Assembly (NCBI GenBank): GCA_902621165.1
Contig: CACNKX010000004.1
Coordinates: 86,912-150,911, forward strand
Reading direction: 5' to 3'
Length of the DNA stretch: 64,000 nucleotides
Origin: an uncultured Alphaproteobacteria bacterium
Lineage (GTDB): Bacteria; Pseudomonadota; Alphaproteobacteria; HIMB59; GCA-002718135
Shown one piece after another: positions 9,242-17,372 of this stretch. A program made the translations under genes and the position numbers. The notes below the pieces were generated by a model, which saw only the letters and a program-made list of their open reading frames with translations, did not search any database and was not told where the DNA came from. Position 1 is the stretch's first letter. The number at the start of each line of letters is the position of its first letter.

Positions 9242-9700
9242 ATGGGGCCAGATGTAAAAGGAAATCCACTTTATATTTCAGTCTATCTTTTGATAGCCTC
9301 CTATATTTTAGGTGAATTTATTTTTCCTAAATATCCACTGCTATATATTCTTAATCTTTTTGGATTATTAATTATAATTTTAATGCCAATTGTATTTTTT
9401 TCGTCAAGAAATGCATTTAATGCACATGAAGAAAAATTACCTCCTCAAACTGAAACAAATAGAATTATAAAAACTGGAATTTATGCTTACTCTAGAAATC
9501 CAATTTATCTATGTTTTGTTTTATTTCATTTTGGTATGTTTCTTACTTTTGAAAACATTATGTATTTTATTTGTTCTATAGGATTATTTTTTTGGTTAAA
9601 TAATTTTGTAATATACGAAGAGGAAAAATATTTAAAAGATAAATTTGGGGATGAATTTGTAAGATATTGTAATTCGGTTAAAAGATGGATTTTTTTCTAG
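9242..9700 (+). CDS. Isoprenylcysteine methyltransferase-like membrane protein
   Basis: 152-residue integral membrane protein with about four hydrophobic segments. The C-terminal half has GIYAYSRNPIYLCFV and the EEKYLKDKFGDEFVRYCNSVKRW pattern of the ICMT/PEMT family, where the Arg-Asn-Pro-x-Tyr and Glu-Glu motifs bind S-adenosylmethionine and substrate. Bacterial relatives have mostly unknown substrates. The start codon directly follows the stop of the HAD gene. Its last four bases overlap the convergent kinase gene. Confidence 0.8.
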   Translation: MGPDVKGNPLYISVYLLIASYILGEFIFPKYPLLYILNLFGLLIIILMPIVFFSSRNAFNAHEEKLPPQTETNRIIKTGIYAYSRNPIYLCFVLFHFGMFLTFENIMYFICSIGLFFWLNNFVIYEEEKYLKDKFGDEFVRYCNSVKRWIFF

Positions 9701-10557
9701 TTAAAATTTATTGAAGAAATTTTATGATTTTTTTCAAATTTAATAACGATCTGAGCTTTTTTATTTAGATCCTTCATCATCCATTTAGTTATTTTCTCAT
9801 AATGTTGAACAAAATATTTAATTTCATTTGGAGTCATTCTTTTTGATTTTTTGTTTTTTGATTGATTAGTTTTTTCCTGCTTTAACCTCCATTTGAAAAC
9901 ATTACCAAAAGAGGATGTCTTCAAAAAAATAAGTTCATCGAATAATTTAAATAATTTTTTATATTCTAATTTTAATTTATTATTATAGAAATTTCTCCAC
10001 TTATATTTTGGATCTTTAATTTTTTCTAAATTATTTATATTTTTATGAAGAATTTTTTTTGGAATTTCTGTACTTCCACAACACCAACCTTCTAAGAAAA
10101 GAATATCACATTTAGTTTTAGTTATTTTTGTTGATTTAGTCGTATCATCAATCAACTTATCAAATAGAGGCGATGTGATAGGGTATTTACTTTTATTGAA
10201 TTGTTTTATATTTTTAATTAATTTTTCAATATCATGTGTTCCAGGAACACCTCGAGTTATTAACAATTGATGTATTTTATTTGATAATTGAGATCGTTGT
10301 TTTCTTGATAAATAATAATTATCTAAACTAAGCAAAAGTATTTTCTTATTATAAAACTTTTCAATAGTTTTAGAGATAATATTAATAAATGATGATTTTC
10401 CAATACCCTGAGAGCCTCCAAATAGGAATTTTTTCGATTTACTAGAGCAAATATAATTTATGATTGGAATTAATTTATCTTCTATATACTTTTTGGAATA
10501 TTTTTTATTATATGTTTTATGTATTTCTATTTGAATATAGTCTATTAATGCACTCAT
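9697..10557 (-). CDS. D-glycerate 3-kinase-like P-loop kinase
   Basis: 286 residues. The Walker A motif GGSQGIGKS (47-55) is followed by LLSLDNYYLSRKQR, then HQLLITRGVPGTHD and SPLFDK, a series shared with plant glycerate kinase (GLYK), yeast Tda10 and bacterial YggC-like proteins. FLEGWCCGS is the Walker B-like segment typical of this family. It would phosphorylate glycerate to 3-phosphoglycerate in the cytoplasm. It is transcribed divergently from the HAD hydrolase at 10590 and overlaps the convergent upstream cluster by four bases. Very lysine-rich composition reflects the AT bias. Uridine-kinase-like activity is a less likely alternative. Confidence 0.83.
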   Translation of the reverse strand: MSALIDYIQIEIHKTYNKKYSKKYIEDKLIPIINYICSSKSKKFLFGGSQGIGKSSFINIISKTIEKFYNKKILLLSLDNYYLSRKQRSQLSNKIHQLLITRGVPGTHDIEKLIKNIKQFNKSKYPITSPLFDKLIDDTTKSTKITKTKCDILFLEGWCCGSTEIPKKILHKNINNLEKIKDPKYKWRNFYNNKLKLEYKKLFKLFDELIFLKTSSFGNVFKWRLKQEKTNQSKNKKSKRMTPNEIKYFVQHYEKITKWMMKDLNKKAQIVIKFEKNHKISSINFN

Positions 10558-10589
10558 TTAATATTTATTTATAAACAAAATACTTATAC

Positions 10590-11195
10590 ATGAAATTTCT
10601 TTTTGATTTAGGTGGTGTTTTTTTTGATTGGGACCCTCATTATTTTTATAAAGATGTAATTAAAGACAAAGAAGAAAGAGACAATTTTCTCAATAATATT
10701 TGCAATGATGAATGGAATATCCAACAAGATGCTGGAAGACTTATAAAAGATGCTGAAACTGATCTAATCAAAACTTATCCTGATTATGAAGATAAAATTA
10801 AATTATATTATAAAAATCATCATAAAATGTTCAGAAAAATTTTTCAGTATTCAGTGGATGTTTTAGAGCATTTAAAAAATAAAAAATATGAGTGTTATGT
10901 TTTGTCAAATTGGTCTTGGGAAACATTTCAAGGTATGGATAAAAAATATCCATTCTTAAATAAATTTGATGGCCTAATAATATCTGGAAAAGAAAAATTG
11001 GTTAAACCTAATGCTGAAATATATAAATTAGCTACAAGTCGTTTTAATCTAATTCCAGAGGAAACTGTATTTATTGATGATAAAAAAGAGAATATTGAGG
11101 CTGCAAAGAAACTTGGTTTTTTAACTATACATTTAACTGACCCTGAAATAATAATTCACGAAATTAATAGATTTATTAAATTTAAGCATGAATGA
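10590..11195 (+). CDS. HAD-superfamily hydrolase (YihX/haloacid dehalogenase-like)
   Basis: 201 residues with HAD motif I as DLGGVFFDWDP, where the second Asp of the usual DxD is Gly, as in the YihX and epoxide-hydrolase N-terminal phosphatase subgroup. Motif II is LSNWSWETF, motif III KPNAEIY and motif IV FIDDKKENIEAAKKLGF. The helical cap is small. YihX-type members dephosphorylate sugar phosphates such as glucose 1-phosphate. It overlaps the glpD start by 8 bases, so the two are translationally coupled; a glycerol-phosphate or triose substrate is possible but not demonstrated. Confidence 0.83.
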   Translation: MKFLFDLGGVFFDWDPHYFYKDVIKDKEERDNFLNNICNDEWNIQQDAGRLIKDAETDLIKTYPDYEDKIKLYYKNHHKMFRKIFQYSVDVLEHLKNKKYECYVLSNWSWETFQGMDKKYPFLNKFDGLIISGKEKLVKPNAEIYKLATSRFNLIPEETVFIDDKKENIEAAKKLGFLTIHLTDPEIIIHEINRFIKFKHE

Positions 11196-12339
11196 AACTT
11201 TTGATATTTTAGTTATTGGTGGAGGTATTAATGGTGCTGGAATTGTTAGAGATGCATCAGGCAGAAATTTAAAAGTTTGTTTAGTTGAAAAAAACACAGT
11301 TGGCTCAGCCACTTCATCTTGGTCTACAAAATTAATACACGGCGGATTAAGGTATCTTGAAAATTATGAATTTCGCCTTGTACGTGAATCTCTCAAGGAA
11401 AGAGAGGTAATTAAAAAAATTGCCAGTAATATAACAACACCATTACCTTTTATTATACCTTATCAAAAATCTTTAAGACCTAAATGGTTAATTAAATTAG
11501 GATTATTTTTATATGATAATATTGGCGGCAAAATGACTATACCAAAATCTTCAACTATAAATATTAAAAAGGAAATTCCTAACATTTTAAAAGATCAATT
11601 TAAAATTGGTTTCCAATATTATGATTTACAAGTTGACGATAAAAAACTCGTTCAGTTAAATGTTGAAGATGCAAAGAAAAAAGGTGCTATTATTATTCAA
11701 AATAGAAAAGTTATAGATGCAAAACGAAATAAAAATATTTGGGATATAGCTTTAGATGATAATACTATACTTAAATCTAAAATTCTTATTAATGCTGCTG
11801 GACCTTGGATAAATGAAGTTTTAAGTAATGTTATTAAATTAAATTCAAATAAATCAATTCGACTTGTAAAAGGTAGTCACATAATAACTAAAAGTCTTTA
11901 TAGTCAGAAAAAAGCTTTCACTTTACAAAATGAAGATAACAGAATAATTTTTGTTATACCTTATAAAGAGGAATATTCCCTTATTGGCACCACCGAAACA
12001 GAAGTCTTTTCACCAGAAAATCCAAAAATTGATGAAAGTGAAATTGATTATTTATTAAATTCAGTAAATAAATATTTCATTAAACAAATATCGAGAGATG
12101 ATGTGGTAAGTTCTTATTCTGGAATTAGACCACTTATTGAAGATTTCAAAGAAGCATCAAAAGTTACTAGAGACTATATATTCGACTTAAATGAGGATGG
12201 TTCACAGGCGCCATTATTAAACATCTATGGAGGAAAATTAACGACGTATAGAAAATTAGCTGAAAATGTTCTTTTAACTCTTAATAAACACATTCCAATA
12301 AATAAGGAAAATTCTTGGACTGCGAAACAAAAACTATAA
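11188..12339 (+). CDS. glpD: FAD-dependent glycerol-3-phosphate dehydrogenase, C-terminally short
   Basis: Oxidises glycerol 3-phosphate to dihydroxyacetone phosphate, passing electrons to quinone at the membrane. FAD Rossmann motif GGGINGAG is at residues 11-18, followed by SATSSWSTKLIHGGLRYLE, a GlpD signature; SGIRPL and YGGKLTTYRKLAE close the FAD domain. The protein ends at 383 residues shortly after the SWT segment, whereas E. coli GlpD has about 500, so the C-terminal helical domain is absent. No continuation is seen in the other two frames of the next 190 bases, so a simple one-base frameshift is unlikely to explain it. Function may be retained, since FAD and substrate residues are present. 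Confidence 0.85.
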   Translation: MNETFDILVIGGGINGAGIVRDASGRNLKVCLVEKNTVGSATSSWSTKLIHGGLRYLENYEFRLVRESLKEREVIKKIASNITTPLPFIIPYQKSLRPKWLIKLGLFLYDNIGGKMTIPKSSTINIKKEIPNILKDQFKIGFQYYDLQVDDKKLVQLNVEDAKKKGAIIIQNRKVIDAKRNKNIWDIALDDNTILKSKILINAAGPWINEVLSNVIKLNSNKSIRLVKGSHIITKSLYSQKKAFTLQNEDNRIIFVIPYKEEYSLIGTTETEVFSPENPKIDESEIDYLLNSVNKYFIKQISRDDVVSSYSGIRPLIEDFKEASKVTRDYIFDLNEDGSQAPLLNIYGGKLTTYRKLAENVLLTLNKHIPINKENSWTAKQKL

Positions 12340-12342
12340 TTG

Positions 12343-12455
12343 GTATCCCTCTTAAATAACTTTTCAAATTTGGTGGGCAGAAAAGTTTTATAAGAGGAAT
12401 ACTTCTTATAGGAGGAAATAATATGAACCCTCTGCCCATAAACATTTTAGTTTAA
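12343..12455 (+). other. Structured element with long hairpin, possible pseudoknot and 10-codon mini-ORF
   Basis: Directly after glpD, 12343-12365 and 12380-12402 form a 23-bp inverted repeat with three mismatches and a 14-base loop. The loop-side octamer TGGGCAGA (12374-12381) is perfectly complementary to TCTGCCCA at 12431-12438, which would create a pseudoknot. Between them lie a strong ribosome site GGAGG (12411-12415) and ATG 12423 opening a 10-codon frame (MNPLPINILV, stop 12453-12455). A competing short hairpin (TATAAGA/TCTTATA) overlaps the right arm. This resembles an RNA with alternative folds, but I do not recognise a known family. Confidence 0.5.
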
Positions 12456-12494
12456 ATTTATGATATTTATTGAAAATTTTTAAAAAAGGGATGT

Positions 12495-12518
12495 ATTGCC
12501 CCTTATATTAGGGGCAAT
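12495..12518 (-). terminator. Rho-independent terminator downstream of aglK
   Basis: Inverted repeat ATTGCCCCT/AGGGGCAAT with a six-base loop. Read on the minus strand it follows the aglK stop by 16 bases and is succeeded by a run of six T at 12482-12487. It sits between convergent units and may serve both. Confidence 0.75.
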
Positions 12519-12534
12519 ATTCAATACGATTCTA

Positions 12535-13614
12535 TTATTTAAAAGCTTGTCCTGAACTGTCAAATAACTGGCATCTTCCAGCAGGAAAACCAACTTTTAC
12601 AGTATCACCAACTTTAATTTCTGAATGTCCTTCAGTTTCAGCAACTAATGGCTCTCCATCTTTTTCAAGGTATAGGTAAGTAACGTCACCAAGTTTTTCA
12701 ACAACAAATACTTTACTTTCCCAAGATCCATCTGAGTCACCATTTACTACTAAGTGTTCAGGTCTAATACCTAGAGTTACTGAATCACCCTCCGAGGAGG
12801 ATGCTGACATTTTAGAGACTGATATTTTTGACATTCCCATAATATCAACTTCTGTAGCATCAGTACTTTTACTTAATATCTTACTTGAAATAAAGTTCAT
12901 TTTTGGTGAACCAATAAATCCACCTACGAACATATTATTTGGTCTATCATAAAGTTCTAATGGGGATCCTTTTTGTGAAACGATACCTGTATCAAGAACT
13001 ACAATATCATCTGCTAGAGTCATTGCTTCTGTTTGATCATGTGTAACGTAGATCATTGTTGCTTCTAGTTCATTATGAAGTTTTGCTAATTCAACTCTCA
13101 TTTGAACCCTCAATGCAGCATCAAGGTTAGAAAGTGGTTCATCAAACAAGAAAACTTTTGGCTTTCTTGTGATTGCTCTTCCAATTGCAACACGTTGTCT
13201 TTGACCACCTGAAAGTTGTTTTGGTTTTCTTTGAAGATAATCTTCTATTTGAAGAATTCTTGCAGCTTCATTTACTCTTTCATTAATTTCATCTTTAGAT
13301 CTTTTTTCTAATTTTAATCCAAATGCCATATTATCAAATACAGTCATATGAGGGTACAATGCATAAGATTGAAACACCATTGCAATATTTCTTTGCTTTG
13401 GTGGTAAATCATTAACTACTTGACCATCAATTGAAATTGTACCTGAATTGATATCTTCCAGTCCTGCTATCATTCTTAACATAGTTGATTTACCACAACC
13501 ACTAGGTCCGACTAGAACTGTGAATGATTGACTTTTGATATCTAGAGATACGTCTTTAATTACGTGGACGTCTCCAAAATATTTATTAACAGTATTTATA
13601 TTTATATCTGCCAC
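12535..13614 (-). CDS. aglK: ABC transporter ATPase, UgpC/MalK/AglK type
   Basis: Cytoplasmic energising subunit of carbohydrate importers, 359 residues. Walker A GPSGCGKST is at about 36-44, Q-loop at VFQSYALYPH, signature LSGGQRQR, Walker B VFLFDEPLSNLD, H-loop VTHDQTEA, and a C-terminal TOBE-like regulatory domain (TLGIRPEHLVV). I choose GTG 13614 as start because AAAGGAGG stands 5-6 bases upstream; an in-frame ATG at 13665 adds 17 residues with no family match. It is last in the gene order aglE-F-G-K. As the only MalK-type ATPase in the window, it may also power the two other CUT1-type importers that lack one here. Confidence 0.92.
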   Translation of the reverse strand: MADININTVNKYFGDVHVIKDVSLDIKSQSFTVLVGPSGCGKSTMLRMIAGLEDINSGTISIDGQVVNDLPPKQRNIAMVFQSYALYPHMTVFDNMAFGLKLEKRSKDEINERVNEAARILQIEDYLQRKPKQLSGGQRQRVAIGRAITRKPKVFLFDEPLSNLDAALRVQMRVELAKLHNELEATMIYVTHDQTEAMTLADDIVVLDTGIVSQKGSPLELYDRPNNMFVGGFIGSPKMNFISSKILSKSTDATEVDIMGMSKISVSKMSASSSEGDSVTLGIRPEHLVVNGDSDGSWESKVFVVEKLGDVTYLYLEKDGEPLVAETEGHSEIKVGDTVKVGFPAGRCQLFDSSGQAFK

Positions 13615-13716
13615 TTCATCCTCCTTTGAGCGATCTTTCAAGTGTATGAATACATCATCATACAAATATGAGTTTATTTAACGATAATTTAAAGAAAAAA
13701 TCAATAGTTTTTAATA

Positions 13717-14856
13717 CTAGCCCTTAACTGATCCTGCTACTAATCCTCTTATAAAATATCTTTGTAGGGCGAAAAAGATAAATAAAGGGACTGTCATTGA
13801 TACAAAAGCTCCTGTTGTTAATATTTCCCAATTTTCCCCTCTTGATCCGAGTAATTCTTTTAGTTTAGCAGTTAAAATTATCTCACTTGGAACCTGGTCT
13901 AAAAATACTAAACCAACTAATAAATCATTCCAGCACCATAAAAATTGCAATATGAATATTGAAGCAAACGCAGGTATTGATAAAGGAATAATAATACGTA
14001 AAAAAATATCATAATGAGAAGCGCCATCAACTTTAGCAGCCTCCATCATTTCATTAGGCAAGCTTTTTAAGAAATTTCTCAATAAGAAAGTAGTCGAAGC
14101 TAATCCAAAACCAGTATGTGCCATCCATACTCCAGGATATGATTTTGCTGCTACACCAAATAATGCACCAAAATCATTATATATTGTTAAAATTGGTATT
14201 AAAGACATTTGAAGAGGAACAACAAGAGAAGCAATTATTATCGCTAAAAGAGTGTCTCTTCCATAAAATCTCATCCAAGTTAAGGAATAGGCAAAAAAGG
14301 AACATATTATTAATGGTATCAAAGTAGAAGGTAGGGCAACAGCCATTGTATTGATAAATGCTCTTCCAATTCCTTCTTTAAATAAAACTTCTCTATAATT
14401 TTCAAAAGTAAATGATGGTGGGCTTAATGATGTAGTAAATAATCTTTTTCCTTTTTTCTTTTGAAATTCACTTTTTGATCTCCATTCATAGTTTCCATCT
14501 TCATCTAGTATGACTTCACTTTCATCTTTAAAAATAGCAATATCACCAATCTTGAATTCATTTATTTTTTTAGAATTTATACCAAAGCTTTCAATTTTTT
14601 TACCCGAATTTTCCTCAAATAATGTTCCTTTAATTTTAAAATAACCATCTTCCTCAATTTGAGATTCCATTCCCGACATTCTATAAATTTCATTAATTTC
14701 AGTTGTAGTTAAAGCTGTCCACCAGCCACTTATTGCTAACAAATCTTTATCTCTTAAAGAGCTTATAAAAAGTCCAAAAGTCGGAATGATCCATACAATC
14801 ACAAAAAACAATAACAACAATTGTGATAAGATTGATGATAATGAAATTTTCTTCAT
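13717..14856 (-). CDS. aglG: Alpha-glucoside-type ABC permease with large periplasmic insert
   Basis: 379-residue MalG-class inner-membrane subunit. After the first membrane segment there is a soluble insert (about residues 35-135, rich in Glu, Lys and Gly) that ordinary MalG proteins lack but the rhizobial AglG of the alpha-glucoside system has. The EAA loop is EAAKVDGASHYDIFLR, and the C-terminus has QRYFIRGLVAGSVKG. The start overlaps the aglF stop by one base. The agl assignment rests on this insert, the length and the gene order; no alpha-glucosidase lies between F and G as in the rhizobial operon. Confidence 0.85.
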   Translation of the reverse strand: MKKISLSSILSQLLLLFFVIVWIIPTFGLFISSLRDKDLLAISGWWTALTTTEINEIYRMSGMESQIEEDGYFKIKGTLFEENSGKKIESFGINSKKINEFKIGDIAIFKDESEVILDEDGNYEWRSKSEFQKKKGKRLFTTSLSPPSFTFENYREVLFKEGIGRAFINTMAVALPSTLIPLIICSFFAYSLTWMRFYGRDTLLAIIIASLVVPLQMSLIPILTIYNDFGALFGVAAKSYPGVWMAHTGFGLASTTFLLRNFLKSLPNEMMEAAKVDGASHYDIFLRIIIPLSIPAFASIFILQFLWCWNDLLVGLVFLDQVPSEIILTAKLKELLGSRGENWEILTTGAFVSMTVPLFIFFALQRYFIRGLVAGSVKG

Positions 14857-15839
14857 TAAATTTTTTGCTCCTGTCTATGTTTGTATAAATTCCAAGCTAG
14901 GATTGGTATTACCCCAATCATAATAACAATAGCTAAAACACTACCTCTTCCAGAATCTCCACCACCCCTAAACATCCAATCGTACATTAAATTAGCTAAT
15001 ACTCCAGTTTGCCATTCACCATTGGTCATAGCAAAAATAATATCAAAAATTCTTAGAACAATAATTGTTATTAAAGTCCAAATGACAAGAATTGTTTGTT
15101 CTAAATAGGGTATGATAATTGAAAAAAATATTTTTAATTCACTCGCTCCATCAATTCTTGCAGCTTCCAACATTTCTTTAGGTATACTTCTCAGAGCTGC
15201 ACTAAATATTACAAGAGCTAGTCCAGTCTGTATCCAAATCATTATTGCCATTAAAAAAAAATTATTCCATATTGGAATTGTTAACCATGCCTGAGGTTCA
15301 TAACCAAGTGAAACTATTATTGAATTGAGTAAACCAATTTGCGTATTATCTGGTCCTCGATACTCGTAAATAAACTTCCAAATTACTCCTGCTCCAACAA
15401 ATGAAATTGCCATAGGCATAAATATTATTGATTTTGCAATTGAGCCCCACCAAATTCTATCTGCTAGGTTTGCTATAACTAAACCAAAAAATGTACTTAA
15501 CGTTGGAACAACAAGCAACCAAACAAGATTATTTAAAATACTTCTTCTAAATTCAGGATCATTTACCGCCCATTTATAATTATATAGTCCAACAAATTCT
15601 CTGCCAAATTTATCATAGAAACTTAGTCTAATAGTTTCAAAAACTGGATATAAAATAAATATAAATAAAACAATAAATGCTGGAGCTATAAAAACGATAA
15701 CTCTTATGGAGTTTTCTAAATTATATCTTTTTACACTTCTGCCTCCATAACTATCCAAAAGATAATTTGAGATATGAAAATAAGCGATAAAAAATAATAT
15801 TCCTAAAAAAACAATGAATAATAAATTCAGGATAGTCAT
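14856..15839 (-). CDS. aglF: Alpha-glucoside-type ABC permease
   Basis: 327-residue MalF-class permease. An extra N-terminal membrane segment (residues 1-28) precedes the normal core, as in AglF of rhizobia. About eight hydrophobic segments are present, and the EAA loop is EAARIDGASELKIFFS. It is separated from aglE by a stem-loop and overlaps aglG by one base (TAATG), so F and G are translationally coupled. With AglG it forms the membrane channel for the sugar bound by the product at 17215. Confidence 0.86.
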   Translation of the reverse strand: MTILNLLFIVFLGILFFIAYFHISNYLLDSYGGRSVKRYNLENSIRVIVFIAPAFIVLFIFILYPVFETIRLSFYDKFGREFVGLYNYKWAVNDPEFRRSILNNLVWLLVVPTLSTFFGLVIANLADRIWWGSIAKSIIFMPMAISFVGAGVIWKFIYEYRGPDNTQIGLLNSIIVSLGYEPQAWLTIPIWNNFFLMAIMIWIQTGLALVIFSAALRSIPKEMLEAARIDGASELKIFFSIIIPYLEQTILVIWTLITIIVLRIFDIIFAMTNGEWQTGVLANLMYDWMFRGGGDSGRGSVLAIVIMIGVIPILAWNLYKHRQEQKI

Positions 15840-15860
15840 TAATGATTAAATATATAAAAA

Positions 15861-15893
15861 AAACAGGCGAACAAGTTAATTGTCCGCCTGTTT
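15861..15893 (-). terminator. Intercistronic stem-loop/attenuator after aglE
   Basis: On the minus strand a 14-bp stem with one G-U pair (AAACAGGCGGACAA / TTGTTCGCCTGTTT) starts 12 bases after the aglE stop and is followed by a run of T. It has the form of an intrinsic terminator but lies within the operon, so partial termination would lower permease expression relative to the binding protein. Confidence 0.78.
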
Positions 15894-15904
15894 TAAGGAG
15901 GTAG

Positions 15905-17215
15905 TTATTTAATTGCGTCCCAACTGTCTTGGATTGCATCAGCAACATCTTTTGCTGATTTTCCGTTGGTATAATCAACCATACCAGTCCAGAAAGTTCC
16001 AGCTCCAATAGCACCTGGCATTAAATCAGAAGCATCAAATCTAAAAGTTGTTGCTCCAGTTAATATTTCTCCAAGTTTTCTAAAAGTATCACTAGCATAT
16101 TTACTGCCATCAACACCTTTGTGAGGAGTTAAGAAACCTCCCTTAGCCATCCAATATTCGTGTGGCTCAGGATGCATTAAGAATTTCATGAATTCTATAG
16201 TTGCAGGATTGTCATTTGTAGCTGCTACCAATGTTCCTGCTCCTAAAACTGGAGTACCTAAATCTTTTCCAGCAAACGCAGGAAAGTAGAAAAAGTCATA
16301 ATCTACACCAGCTTCAACACCTTCAGGAAAGAATGCAGGAATAAAACTTGCCTGACGATGCATCATACACTCAGCAGGAGAAGTAAATAAACCATTTGGA
16401 GCATCTCTGAAATCAGTTGTAGCAACTGCTTTTGATCCACCATTAACATAACTATCGTTTAGAGCTATTGAACCAAAGAAATCCATTGCTTCAAGAACTC
16501 TTGGGTCATTGAATGGCATTTCGTTTGATACCCACATGTCATAGACATCTGGGGAATGAGTTCTAAGCATTATGTCTTCCATCCAATCAGTTGCTGGCCA
16601 ACCAGTAGCTGCTCCTGAACCTAGACCTATACACCAAGGAGTATTTCCATCTGATGCCATTTGTTCCGTTAATGTCATAAGCTCTTCCATAGATGAAGGT
16701 ACTTCATAACCATTATCTTCAAAGTTATCAGGTGAATACCAAACTAAACTTTTTACATTAGTTCTAAAGAATATAGCATTAAATTGCTCATTACCATTTT
16801 CATCAGCATAAGTTGAAAGATCAATCCATGATTGTCCGGCAGCATAGTTGTCTAAAACCATTTGCTTGATATCATCTCCAAGAGGAACTAATCCTCCCAT
16901 AGCTGCAGCATTTGCAGCAAGACCTGGTTGTGGAAATACAACTAGATCTGCAGCACTTCCAGCTTTTAGATCGATCATAACTTGTTGTTCAAAACTATCT
17001 GAGCCTCCATATTCAAATGTTGCTCCTGTAGCTTTTTCAAATATAGCACCTACTTCTCTCATTGTTTCTTGCTCTGGAGATAACCAAGGACCAAACATAA
17101 CTACTTTTTGTCCACTTAGATCCGGACCAGTATATGCGTGTCCTCCAGCAAATGCAGAGAAACTTAGAAATAATGAAGAAATAAATACTACTAGACTTTT
17201 AATTGAGTTTTTCAT
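15905..17215 (-). CDS. aglE: Alpha-glucoside-type periplasmic solute-binding protein
   Basis: 436 residues with a signal peptide (KNSIKS n-region, VVFISSLFLSFSAFA core, likely cleavage at AFA-GG). The mature N-terminus (SGQKVVMFGPWLSPEQE) and the segments DLVVFPQPGL and GAGTLVAATNDNPA match the AglE type as I know it. It binds alpha-glucosides such as sucrose, maltose or trehalose in rhizobia; the ligand here is inferred. ATG 17215 has a perfect AGGAGG 6 bases upstream. Its promoter region carries two repeated dyads, and it is the first gene of the aglEFGK unit. Confidence 0.88.
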   Translation of the reverse strand: MKNSIKSLVVFISSLFLSFSAFAGGHAYTGPDLSGQKVVMFGPWLSPEQETMREVGAIFEKATGATFEYGGSDSFEQQVMIDLKAGSAADLVVFPQPGLAANAAAMGGLVPLGDDIKQMVLDNYAAGQSWIDLSTYADENGNEQFNAIFFRTNVKSLVWYSPDNFEDNGYEVPSSMEELMTLTEQMASDGNTPWCIGLGSGAATGWPATDWMEDIMLRTHSPDVYDMWVSNEMPFNDPRVLEAMDFFGSIALNDSYVNGGSKAVATTDFRDAPNGLFTSPAECMMHRQASFIPAFFPEGVEAGVDYDFFYFPAFAGKDLGTPVLGAGTLVAATNDNPATIEFMKFLMHPEPHEYWMAKGGFLTPHKGVDGSKYASDTFRKLGEILTGATTFRFDASDLMPGAIGAGTFWTGMVDYTNGKSAKDVADAIQDSWDAIK

Positions 17216-17254
17216 TAATCCTCCTAATTTAAAAAAACAATTATCCCATCATTA

Positions 17255-17314
17255 GTTATTGTCAATTTATAATAACTTTCTAATTGTTGATATTTACTGT
17301 CAATTTATAACAGT
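17255..17314 (-). promoter_or_regulatory. Two repeated dyads upstream of aglE, candidate operators
   Basis: The 13-mer TGTCAATTTATAA occurs exactly twice, at 17260-17272 and 17298-17310. Each copy is the core of an interrupted palindrome: GTTATT-n10-AATAAC (17255-17276) and ACTGT-n9-ACAGT (17296-17314). On the minus strand each copy also contains TTGACA, a -35-like hexamer pointing at aglE. Dyad centres are about 40 bases apart. This looks like a double operator for a sugar-responsive repressor, but no such regulator is in the window. Confidence 0.55.
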
Positions 17315-17372
17315 TTTATATTTTGTTGATTTTGCTCAAGAAAAAATTCAAATATAAATCTTCTATCTATTC

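Noticed and set aside
12340..12534. Frameshifted remainder of glpD
   Set aside because: Reading the next 190 bases in the other frames gives short frames with no resemblance to the GlpD C-terminal domain.
16848..17255. 135-codon open frame on the plus strand over aglE
   Set aside because: Antisense shadow of a well-supported gene; no ribosome site and no recognisable protein.
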